A stretch of DNA of 15,968 bases from Actinomycetota bacterium (GTDB lineage: Bacteria; Actinomycetota; Acidimicrobiia; Acidimicrobiales; Ilumatobacteraceae): the NCBI GenBank assembly GCA_005805045.1, contig SYNW01000054.1, forward strand, positions 1 to 15,968. Direction: 5' to 3'. This document shows positions 7,575-13,172 of the stretch, one piece after another. The notes below the pieces were generated by a model. It did no database searches. It saw nothing but the letters and a program-made list of their open reading frames with translations, and was not told where the DNA came from. Each line of letters opens with the position of its first letter. Positions within the stretch are counted from its first letter, which is position 1. The position numbers and the translations under genes were made by a program.

Positions 7575-8328
7575 GTTCAGTAACTGCGGCGACCGTGTCG
7601 TCGGCAAGCACATGTCGCAGAACAACTCGGCCGTCCAGTTTTTGCGTGACGATGCGCACTTGGTTGCCTGGGTCGATTGCCCCGTGATGTTCGACGGTCG
7701 CCAGCAACGGCGCACGCTGACCAGAATTAGCGCCAAGATATTCTTCAAGCACTTCCCAATAGGCGGCATTGTTGAGATGCCCGACCGCATCCATGTCGCT
7801 GAACCGAATCGGCCAGTCTTGCGATATTGCGTTGTTGCTCGACAGGTCAGGCAAATTCCTGCCGATTTCGAGTCGTGACGAAATTTTTCTACCGTTTGTG
7901 GCCGAGGAAAGTAGTTCAGACAATTCTTTTGACAATGCAACGGGCTTCATCGTCTCGAAATCGACGCGCACCCACAATGCTGCACAGTCGATGGCAACAG
8001 CACCAGCGCATTTAATTTGTGTGCGACGCTCTGCCCAATGCGAACCCAAGGCCCCGCACCAAGTCGCCAGTTCCACCTGATCCAAATATTTTGGAAAACT
8101 CCTCACCCACATCTGTGTGCGTCGCACGACCCAAGAATGCGGTTCGTCATAACCGCCGTCGAGCGAATCGTCTGTGGCGATGTCTTGCAAGTAACGCGCC
8201 ACCGCGTCAAGTCGCACCCGACCCTTGGGCGTGACGTCGCCCAAACGCACTTTTCGCACAACAGCAAACCTTCGACCCGACTCTGGAATTGGGCTCGGCA
8301 AGCCATATTTTGAGGCTTCTTGCGTCAT
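7561..8328 (-). CDS. Acyl-ACP thioesterase family protein (double hotdog)
   Basis: A 255-residue protein with two hotdog halves in the manner of plant FatA/FatB and bacterial acyl-ACP thioesterases, which release fatty acids from acyl carrier protein. The first half (about 20-135) includes LQDIATDD and WVVRRTQMWV, typical of the N-terminal hotdog; the second half begins near 170 with the motif DMDAVGHLNNAAYWEVLEE (178-196). In plant enzymes the catalytic segment reads Asp-x-Asn-x-His; here it is Asp180-Ala-Val182-Gly-His184, so the Asn is replaced by Val, a change that I believe is common in actinobacterial relatives. The ATG at 8328 has AGGG 7 nt upstream (8336-8339 on the plus strand), a good ribosome-binding site. 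Acyl-CoA is an alternative substrate class. Its last codons overlap the end of orn by 14 nt. Confidence 0.85.
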   Translation of the reverse strand: MTQEASKYGLPSPIPESGRRFAVVRKVRLGDVTPKGRVRLDAVARYLQDIATDDSLDGGYDEPHSWVVRRTQMWVRSFPKYLDQVELATWCGALGSHWAERRTQIKCAGAVAIDCAALWVRVDFETMKPVALSKELSELLSSATNGRKISSRLEIGRNLPDLSSNNAISQDWPIRFSDMDAVGHLNNAAYWEVLEEYLGANSGQRAPLLATVEHHGAIDPGNQVRIVTQKLDGRVVLRHVLADDTVAAVTELILA

Positions 8329-8426
8329 GCTAAAACCCTAGCCAGTATTGGCTCAAATGGCTTTATGAGGGTCACAAAATTAAATCGCTTGGAATTGCAC
8401 GGCGAACATGGTTGCATTGATGGTTC

Positions 8427-8624
8427 ATGTACGCCACGATTTTGAATCCATCAGCAATTGTCATCGCCCGCACGGTCAACGCGCGCGCGTTCAATTTGCG
8501 CGCGGCGAAATTCACCAATTTCGCCACCAAATCGGGCAAATCGCGCTGGTTTGGTACGACAAAAAGTTTCGTTGATTATTCAACCAAACAACCGGCCCGA
8601 CATCTCGAGGGGCTTACGACGTAA
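8427..8624 (+). CDS. Possible leader ORF (uORF) upstream of whiB7
   Basis: A 65-codon frame from ATG 8427 to TAA 8622-8624, ending 28 nt before the terminator stem. Its stop codon lies in the 5' arm of the 8617-8639 hairpin, and the putative antiterminator strand 8595-8601 is inside the frame, so translation could influence folding. The peptide is rich in Ala, Thr, Lys and Arg, has no recognisable domain, and lacks a good ribosome-binding site (only GATGG a few bases upstream). Two other small frames compete: 8365-8445 (26 aa) and 8408-8575 (55 aa, with an internal ATG at 8420). Any one of these, or none, may be the leader peptide. The strong hairpins inside argue that the RNA itself is under selection. 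Confidence 0.25.
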   Translation: MYATILNPSAIVIARTVNARAFNLRAAKFTNFATKSGKSRWFGTTKSFVDYSTKQPARHLEGLTT

Positions 8625-8651
8625 ATAGATTTCACGTCGGAGAGATCCACG

Positions 8652-8689
8652 AGACCGTCGGGTGAAAACCCGGCGGTCTTTTTGTTTTT
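8652..8689 (+). terminator. Strong intrinsic terminator in the whiB7 leader (attenuator)
   Basis: AGACCGTCGGGT (8652-8663) pairs with ACCCGGCGGTCT (8668-8679) over 12 base pairs with a single G-U pair (8658/8673), closed by a GAAA tetraloop (8664-8667). TTTTT, G, TTTTT follow at 8679-8689. This is the only textbook Rho-independent terminator I found in the window, and it stands 64 nt upstream of the whiB7 ATG, not behind a clear gene. That position fits conditional premature termination. Confidence 0.88.
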
Positions 8690-8741
8690 CTGGCGTGAAG
8701 CCAAATTGGCTAAATCAAACAATAAACAACCACAACATACG

Positions 8742-8747
8742 AAAGGA
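8742..8747 (+). promoter_or_regulatory. Shine-Dalgarno site of whiB7
   Basis: AAAGGA lies six nucleotides before the ATG at 8754 within an A-rich unstructured stretch. It is one of the best ribosome-binding sites in the window, so once the leader is read through, whiB7 should be translated well. It also fixes the start at 8754 against the longer open frame that extends to 8682. Confidence 0.8.
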
Positions 8748-8753
8748 AAAGAA

Positions 8754-9128
8754 ATGACACTGTTAGACACACAAATCACCGAACCACAGGCGAGTGAAAA
8801 CTTTAAATTAGCAATCGATGACAAACCAGAGTTCGTGCTGTCCGCGATGCGCTGCAATGACGGCAACGGAACACTGTCATATTTGTTCTTCTCGGAAGAG
8901 TTCGTCGACATGGCGCGTGCCAAGGCGATTTGTGCGCGTTGCACTAGCAAGGCCGATTGCTTGGCTGGTGCACTCGCACGCAGCGAACCGTGGGGCGTAT
9001 GGGGTGGCGAACTTATCGAAGAAGGTCGCATTCGCACGACAAAGCGACCACGGGGCCGACCTGTCACGAAGTCTCACGCGGTGTTAACAATCACTGAAGT
9101 GCCCCTCCCCGAGCACTGGGTTGCTTAA
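8754..9128 (+). CDS. whiB7: WhiB7-like Fe-S transcription factor with AT-hook
   Basis: A 124-residue WhiB-family (Wbl) protein. Four cysteines, C34, C60, C63 and C69 (C-x25-C-x2-C-x5-C), are the expected ligands of a 4Fe-4S cluster. The turn motif GVWGG (81-85), which contacts sigma factor region 4, is preceded by SEPW, as in WhiB7. The C-terminal KRPRGRPVTK (97-106) is an AT-hook; this element, after the sigma-binding turn, marks the WhiB7 subclass, which activates intrinsic antibiotic-resistance genes by binding AT-rich DNA just upstream of the -35 element together with the primary sigma factor. The protein is longer than mycobacterial WhiB7 (about 92), with roughly 15 extra residues at the N-terminus and 18 after the hook. 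The gene has its own structured leader and terminator. The subclass call rests on AT-hook, turn context and leader; a general Wbl assignment is certain. Confidence 0.88.
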   Translation: MTLLDTQITEPQASENFKLAIDDKPEFVLSAMRCNDGNGTLSYLFFSEEFVDMARAKAICARCTSKADCLAGALARSEPWGVWGGELIEEGRIRTTKRPRGRPVTKSHAVLTITEVPLPEHWVA

Positions 9129-9161
9129 CTGCGCTAAAAGTGCGTGTTCTGGTGGGTGTAA

Positions 9162-9183
9162 AAAGCAGTCGGTAGCCTGCTTT
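9162..9183 (+). repeat. Inverted repeat between whiB7 and the tlpA-like gene
   Basis: AAAGCAG (9162-9168) and CTGCTTT (9177-9183) form a perfect 7-bp stem with the 8-nt loop TCGGTAGC. It lies 33 nt after the whiB7 stop and ends one base before the GTG of the next gene. Only three T follow the GC part of the stem, so it is a poor intrinsic terminator. It may be a translational hairpin that hides the start region, a protein-binding site, or chance. Confidence 0.4.
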
Positions 9184-9184
9184 C

Positions 9185-9760
9185 GTGCCTGCCAGAACTC
9201 GTATTGCTAAACGACTTGCAATCACTTTTGGGATAATTTCTTTCGGAATAATTATCGCCAGAGCAATCACCCCCGAAACAACACCGAGTTATAAATTGTC
9301 GAATTCTGCCGTCTCGTCTAATGATGGCATCGCGATCAACACCGAGCTCACCGGTCAACAACTGCCACAAGTTGATTTAACGACCATCACGGGCGAAAAA
9401 ATTTCCACGCGAACCTTGACTGGCACGCCAATGATCATCAATATTTGGTATTCAACCTGCGAGCCATGTCGTCGTGAACTGCCTGTGTTGGCCAGCGCCG
9501 CCGCCCAATATCTTGGTCAAGTTCGGTTTGTTGGTGTCAACATTAAAGACTCGGCAAGTGTCGCCAAAGAATTTGCCGCACAATATGGCGTCGAATTCGA
9601 ATTGCTGCTCGACACGAACGGACCATTCATTTCTGAGTTGGGCATCGCCACCGCGCCAGTGACCTTGGCGGTTGATGCACAAGGCGTAATCATCGACCAG
9701 GTCGCGGGCGAAATGAGTGCAAGCGAACTCGACAAACTCGTGAAAGAATTGTTGAAGTGA
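9185..9760 (+). CDS. TlpA/ResA-like membrane-anchored thioredoxin
   Basis: A 191-residue thiol-disulphide oxidoreductase facing the outside of the membrane. Residues about 10-28 are a hydrophobic signal anchor after positive residues (RTRIAKR). The thioredoxin fold follows, with the redox motif STCEPCRREL: Cys92 and Cys95, spaced CxxC, and the cis-proline at Pro158 (TAPVT). The phrase NIWYSTCEPC is typical of the AhpC-TSA/Redoxin TlpA group. Start GTG 9185 is the only suitable start before the anchor; a small hairpin sits right before it and no strong Shine-Dalgarno is seen. The stop overlaps the start of ccdA by 4 nt (GTGA), so the two are coupled, and the partner is the expected source of electrons. 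The likely role is reduction of apocytochrome c or of the CuA/CuB assembly thiols; the cytochrome oxidase genes farther right make this plausible. Confidence 0.92.
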   Translation: MPARTRIAKRLAITFGIISFGIIIARAITPETTPSYKLSNSAVSSNDGIAINTELTGQQLPQVDLTTITGEKISTRTLTGTPMIINIWYSTCEPCRRELPVLASAAAQYLGQVRFVGVNIKDSASVAKEFAAQYGVEFELLLDTNGPFISELGIATAPVTLAVDAQGVIIDQVAGEMSASELDKLVKELLK

Positions 9761-10602
9761 TTTTGGCTGTCGAAGGCAACTTTGCCTACTCATTTGTCTT
9801 GGGTGTTCTGGCGGCTGTCAACCCTTGTGGTTTCGTGTTGTTGCCGACATATCTGATTTTTTTTCTTGGCACTCGCGAAGAACCAAACTTAACGACCAGT
9901 GAACGACTACGACGAGCGATTCTTGTCAGTTCGGGAATCTCAATCGGCTTTCTCGGGATATTTTTTGTCATCGGTGTGATCTCACGATTGTTCACACAGT
10001 GGATTGAACTGAATGCAAAATATGCATCCCTGGCGATCGGGGTCGTTCTGATTATTGGTGGTGTGCGCATGCTGGCAGGTTGGACACCCAAATTTGCCAC
10101 GCCGGAAATAGGTGGCGTGCAAACGAAAACTTTTCGAGCGACAGTTATTTACGGCATGGCATATGCGGTGGCGTCAATCGGTTGCACAATCGGCTTTTTG
10201 ACGACGGCTGTATTTGGCTCGATTGCCCTGAACGGTTTTGTCTCGGGCGTGCTCAGTATTTTGCTTTATGGACTGGGTATGGCGATGTTGGTCGTTGCGC
10301 TTACCGTGAGTTTGGCGTTTGCCAAAACAGGTCTCGTCACGGTGATCAAAAATAAATTACACATCGTTCAGCGGCTTGGAGCATTCTTTGTGACCCTGAC
10401 CGGAACCTATTTGGTGCTCTATTGGTATGCCGCGATCAATGAAGAAAAGTCTTCGAGTTTTGTTGCCCGAATCGAACGCTGGCAAACACGGGTTGCATCT
10501 TTCTTGCAACAACAAGGCGCGATTCGTTTGGCGGTTGTGTTGTCAGTAATTGTTGCTACTGCAATCGTCTTGAGTCGTCGTAAAGTAGTCGCAAAGTTAT
10601 GA
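9757..10602 (+). CDS. ccdA: Cytochrome c biogenesis protein CcdA (DsbD-like electron channel)
   Basis: A 281-residue polytopic membrane protein that carries reducing power from cytosolic thioredoxin to an outer thiol protein. The family's two redox cysteines are present: Cys24 in AVNPCGF in the first membrane segment and Cys143 in ASIGCTIGF in the fourth. About six core hydrophobic segments are visible (roughly 10-35, 55-76, 88-108, 130-158, 163-190 and 205-225), plus one more near 256-273, after a charged stretch (228-252), that is extra to the usual core. The start is GTG 9757, overlapping the tlpA-like stop by 4 nt; its own stop overlaps the next ATG by 4 nt. The pair with the TlpA-like thioredoxin gives a complete transmembrane reducing route without other ccm or res genes nearby. 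Confidence 0.94.
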   Translation: MILAVEGNFAYSFVLGVLAAVNPCGFVLLPTYLIFFLGTREEPNLTTSERLRRAILVSSGISIGFLGIFFVIGVISRLFTQWIELNAKYASLAIGVVLIIGGVRMLAGWTPKFATPEIGGVQTKTFRATVIYGMAYAVASIGCTIGFLTTAVFGSIALNGFVSGVLSILLYGLGMAMLVVALTVSLAFAKTGLVTVIKNKLHIVQRLGAFFVTLTGTYLVLYWYAAINEEKSSSFVARIERWQTRVASFLQQQGAIRLAVVLSVIVATAIVLSRRKVVAKL

Positions 10603-11204
10603 TGTTCGCCAAACTGCTCGCCCATCCCGAGGTGCAAGAAGTTCTCGAATTGCGCAACAAGTTTGGCTTCATGGCCTATCACGGTGGCGGTCTCGAACAC
10701 CTGACCGATGTCATTGCCCAGAGCGCCGCGCAACAGTCTGGGGCGTCATATTACGGTGTGCATCAGCCTCGTGGTCTGAAATGGCATGTGCCATCACACG
10801 AGGTGTCGCCAACATTCTCTAATTCCCTAAAAAGTTTCATTGAACATGTGGATGTCGTGATCACCGTGCACGGTTTTGGACGCGACGGCTACTTCACTTC
10901 GCTGTTGCTCGGCGGCAGAAACCGTCATCTGGCTGGTCATTTATCGACGCATCTCAAACAAGCACTGCCGGACTACGAAATTTGTGATGATCTCGAGACG
11001 ATTCCGGTTGATTTGCGTGGACTACACGACGACAACCCCGTCAATTTGCCGCGACTCGGCGGTGTGCAAGTCGAATTGCCGCCCCGCGTGCGCGGAGTTG
11101 GCCGTTTTTGGAAAGACTGGCAAGGCGACGGTCTAACGCCACACACCGAAGCATTGATTAAAGCACTCGTGACAACTGCCAAGAATTGGCCGCTCGCAAA
11201 ATAA
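10599..11204 (+). CDS. Poly-gamma-glutamate hydrolase family protein
   Basis: A 201-residue soluble protein matching the poly-gamma-glutamate hydrolase (PGA_hydrolase / UPF0714) family, to which the Bacillus phage enzyme PghP and YndL/YoqZ-like proteins belong. The zinc-site signature is seen: FMAYHGGGLE (about 24-33, His28 and Glu33) and VVITVHGFGRD (86-96, His91). GGVQVELPPRVRG (154-166) and SYYGVHQPRG are further family blocks. No signal peptide is visible, so the protein seems cytosolic. The start ATG 10599 overlaps the ccdA stop (ATGA), with a second ATG right after it. Why it is coupled to a redox operon is not clear; it may hydrolyse gamma-linked or other amides in peptides. The 3' end is 2 nt from the convergent pdxH. 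Family assignment is good, the true substrate unknown. Confidence 0.8.
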   Translation: MMFAKLLAHPEVQEVLELRNKFGFMAYHGGGLEHLTDVIAQSAAQQSGASYYGVHQPRGLKWHVPSHEVSPTFSNSLKSFIEHVDVVITVHGFGRDGYFTSLLLGGRNRHLAGHLSTHLKQALPDYEICDDLETIPVDLRGLHDDNPVNLPRLGGVQVELPPRVRGVGRFWKDWQGDGLTPHTEALIKALVTTAKNWPLAK

Positions 11205-11206
11205 TT

Positions 11207-11848
11207 TTACGGCGCGAGACGTTGAATCTTCCATTTTTTCGTAATCGTGTCAAAATCATAAACAAATCGATCGTGTAACCGACTCGGTCGTCCCTGCCAA
11301 AACTCGATGGATGACGGCGCCAGACACCAGCCACCCCAATTGGCGGGCCGAGGCACGTCTTGATTGTCGAATTTGGCGCGAAACTCGGCCAGTCGAGCCT
11401 CGATGATTGTTCGATCGGCTATCGGTTGCGACTGCGGTGATGCCCACGCACCGATCTGTGACTCGCGAGGCCTAGAGGCAAAGTATTCGTCACTCTCGTT
11501 ATCTGAAATTCGCTGTACTTTGCCTCGCACCCGAACTTGGCGGTGCAAATCAAGCCAGGCAAAGACTGCACTCGCGACTGGATTAACCAAAAGTTGCCGG
11601 CTTTTAACCGAGTCGTAGTTCGTGTAGAACACGAAGCCCCTGGCGTCAACCGCTCGTGCCAACACCACTCGCGAATCTGGTGCCGAGTGTTGATCAACTG
11701 TTGCAACCGACATTGCATTCGGCTCGGCGACACCAGCACTCGCAGCTTGGTCATACCACGCGTGCCACTGCACAATCGGATCTGTATCTAGATCGGAGCG
11801 ATCTAAGCCAGCGGTCTCGTATTGCACGCGACGATCGCGCAAACTCAT
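11207..11848 (-). CDS. pdxH: Pyridoxamine/pyridoxine 5'-phosphate oxidase
   Basis: This FMN enzyme oxidises pyridoxamine or pyridoxine phosphate to pyridoxal 5'-phosphate. The 213 residues match the family length. FMN- and substrate-binding blocks are seen in order: SRVVLARAVDARGFVFYTNY (59-78), DSVKSRQL (79-86), SRPRESQIGAWASPQSQ (125-141), and the C-terminal PSSIEFWQGRPSRLHDR (178-194), followed by WKIQRLAP at the extreme C-terminus, the PNP-oxidase dimer tail. The ATG at 11848 overlaps the TGA of serS (ATGA), so it is the second gene of a coupled pair; the upstream ribosomes on serS probably supply initiation. The pairing of a serine enzyme with PLP supply may be only positional. The 3' end lies 2 nt from the convergent hydrolase gene, without a terminator. 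Confidence 0.96.
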   Translation of the reverse strand: MSLRDRRVQYETAGLDRSDLDTDPIVQWHAWYDQAASAGVAEPNAMSVATVDQHSAPDSRVVLARAVDARGFVFYTNYDSVKSRQLLVNPVASAVFAWLDLHRQVRVRGKVQRISDNESDEYFASRPRESQIGAWASPQSQPIADRTIIEARLAEFRAKFDNQDVPRPANWGGWCLAPSSIEFWQGRPSRLHDRFVYDFDTITKKWKIQRLAP

Positions 11849-13152
11849 GGTTTGGCTTTTGAACTAGCTGAAATTACTTTTGTACCCCGCATATATGGTT
11901 GCAGAACTGCGGGTATTGCTACCGAACCGTCAGCCTGACGAAAGTTTTCAAGAATCGCCGCCCAAACTCGCGGCACTGCGAGCGCCGATGCATTGAGTGT
12001 GTGGGCAATTTCGCTGCCCTTGACGCCAGACTGCTTGAACCGAATGTCGGCGCGACGCGCTTGATAGTCGCTGAACCAACTGACCGAACTTACTTCTAGC
12101 CACTGATCACAACCAGGTGCATAGACCTCGACATCAAAACTGCGATGATGCGACTGACCAAGGTCGCCCGTGCAGATTTCAAGCACGCGATATGGCAAAC
12201 CGAGCGCGGCAATCGTCGCTTCAACTCGATTCGTGAGTTCAACAAGCATTTCAGGTGCTTGTTGCGGTGTCGTGACCGCAAGAATTTCGACTTTGTCGAA
12301 CTCATGCGTGCGCAACATGCCACGCGTATCACGCCCCGCCGAACCCGCCTCGCGACGAAAACATGAAGTGTGCGCCATGTAGCGCAACGGCAATTCTTCG
12401 GCATCAAGAATTTCACCACTGTGCAAACTCGTGAGTGGCACTTCTGCAGTCGGTATACACCACAGGTCGTCGCGTTCGATTGAGAACGCATCATCGGCGA
12501 ATTTTGGCAACTGACCCGTTGCCGTGAGCGTGCTGGTCAAAACCAAACTTGGCGGACGAACCTCTTCGAAGGCATCAGAATTGCGATCAAGTGCAAGTTG
12601 ACACAATGCCCGAGCCAAAGTTGCGCCAAGACCACGCTGCATCGTGAACATCGAACCACTAATTTTGGCGGCCCGCTCATTGTCTAAAATGCCGAGAGCC
12701 GAGCCGGTCTCCCAATGGGGCACGCGTTGATGATCGGCGAATTTCGCCGGCATCTGCAATGGACCTTTGACAACTTTGTTGTCTTTGTCATTGTTGCCGT
12801 CACTCACTTGCGCATGCGGAATATTGGGTATGAGCAATAACACCTCGCGCAACGCAGAACTGACCTGATCGAACTCACTGGCCAAAACTTTTTCGGATTC
12901 ACCCAACTCACGGCTGTATTGCATCAATTTCTCGGCGCCAGCATCGTCTTTCGCGCGCCGCGCAGTGGCCACATCTTTTGAAATACTGTTGATCCGCGCC
13001 CGATTCGCATCTCGCTCAACGGTGATGTCACGCAATCTGGCATCGAGTCGCTGGGCGTGGTCAAGTTCTTCGAGAATCACCGGCTTGGCCCGACGAGCCA
13101 TCGCCGCTTTTACGGCATCAGGCTCTGAGCGAAGAAGTCGGACATCAATCAC
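11845..13152 (-). CDS. serS: Seryl-tRNA synthetase
   Basis: SerS charges tRNA-Ser (and tRNA-Sec where present) with serine. The 435 residues show the family layout: an N-terminal long coiled-coil arm (about 28-105, rich in charged residues), then the class II catalytic core. Class II motif 2 is FRREAGSAGRDTRGMLRTHEF (265-285); EVSSVSW (353-359) with QARRADIRFK (364-373) shapes the serine pocket; motif 3 is HTLNASALAVPRVWAAILEN (384-403). In motif 3, Val-Pro-Arg stands where many SerRSs have Val-Gly-Arg. The start is GTG 13152, giving the canonical MIDVRLLR. It is divergent from the ABC transporter gene with only about 20-60 nt between starts, so both promoters must be compressed there. pdxH follows with a 4-nt overlap. 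Confidence 0.97.
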   Translation of the reverse strand: MIDVRLLRSEPDAVKAAMARRAKPVILEELDHAQRLDARLRDITVERDANRARINSISKDVATARRAKDDAGAEKLMQYSRELGESEKVLASEFDQVSSALREVLLLIPNIPHAQVSDGNNDKDNKVVKGPLQMPAKFADHQRVPHWETGSALGILDNERAAKISGSMFTMQRGLGATLARALCQLALDRNSDAFEEVRPPSLVLTSTLTATGQLPKFADDAFSIERDDLWCIPTAEVPLTSLHSGEILDAEELPLRYMAHTSCFRREAGSAGRDTRGMLRTHEFDKVEILAVTTPQQAPEMLVELTNRVEATIAALGLPYRVLEICTGDLGQSHHRSFDVEVYAPGCDQWLEVSSVSWFSDYQARRADIRFKQSGVKGSEIAHTLNASALAVPRVWAAILENFRQADGSVAIPAVLQPYMRGTKVISASSKAKP

Positions 13153-13172
13153 ACAGTCAGATTAGCCGTTAG

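Larger units (their letters stand above)
8329..8753 (+). promoter_or_regulatory. Structured 5' leader of whiB7, candidate transcription attenuator
   Basis: This 425-nt gap between the divergent thioesterase and whiB7 is by far the longest in the window. By reading base pairs I see consecutive hairpins: CGCGCGC 8482-8488 with GCGCGCG 8498-8504; GGCGAAATT 8504-8512 with AATTTCGCC 8517-8525 (9 perfect pairs, loop CACC); ACCAAA 8526-8531 with TTTGGT 8550-8555; CGACGT 8617-8622 with ACGTCG 8634-8639; and the intrinsic terminator 8652-8689. GCCCGAC 8595-8601 can pair with GTCGGGT 8657-8663, the 5' arm of the terminator, so an antiterminator is possible with the 8617-8639 hairpin nested inside. GCCCGA can instead pair with TCGGGC 8532-8537. 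An AT-rich block (8376-8385) precedes a weak -35-like TTGGAA (8389), as in WhiB7-dependent promoters, but no convincing -10 follows. In other actinobacteria whiB7 is known to be controlled by a leader with an upstream ORF and a terminator. Confidence 0.65.

Noticed and set aside
7329..7940. 203-codon minus-strand frame across the orn and thioesterase ends
   Set aside because: It is a shadow of two well-supported genes and its composition is not protein-like.
8412..8423. A -10 element for the AT-rich / TTGGAA promoter of the whiB7 leader
   Set aside because: The hexamers at proper spacing match the consensus in only three positions, so the promoter is not called as a separate feature.
8400..8690. 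Known structured RNAs (tmRNA, RNase P RNA, SRP RNA, cobalamin or SAM riboswitch) for the leader
   Set aside because: I could not find the diagnostic conserved sequences of these RNAs, for example a tRNA-like end or the GCCACTG element; a covariance-model search would settle it.
8682..8753. Longer whiB7 frame starting within the U tract of the terminator
   Set aside because: The added codons have no ribosome-binding site, while ATG 8754 follows AAAGGA at good spacing.
12096..12494. 132-codon minus-strand frame inside serS
   Set aside because: Out-of-frame shadow on the same strand as serS, Arg/Cys-rich without domain features.
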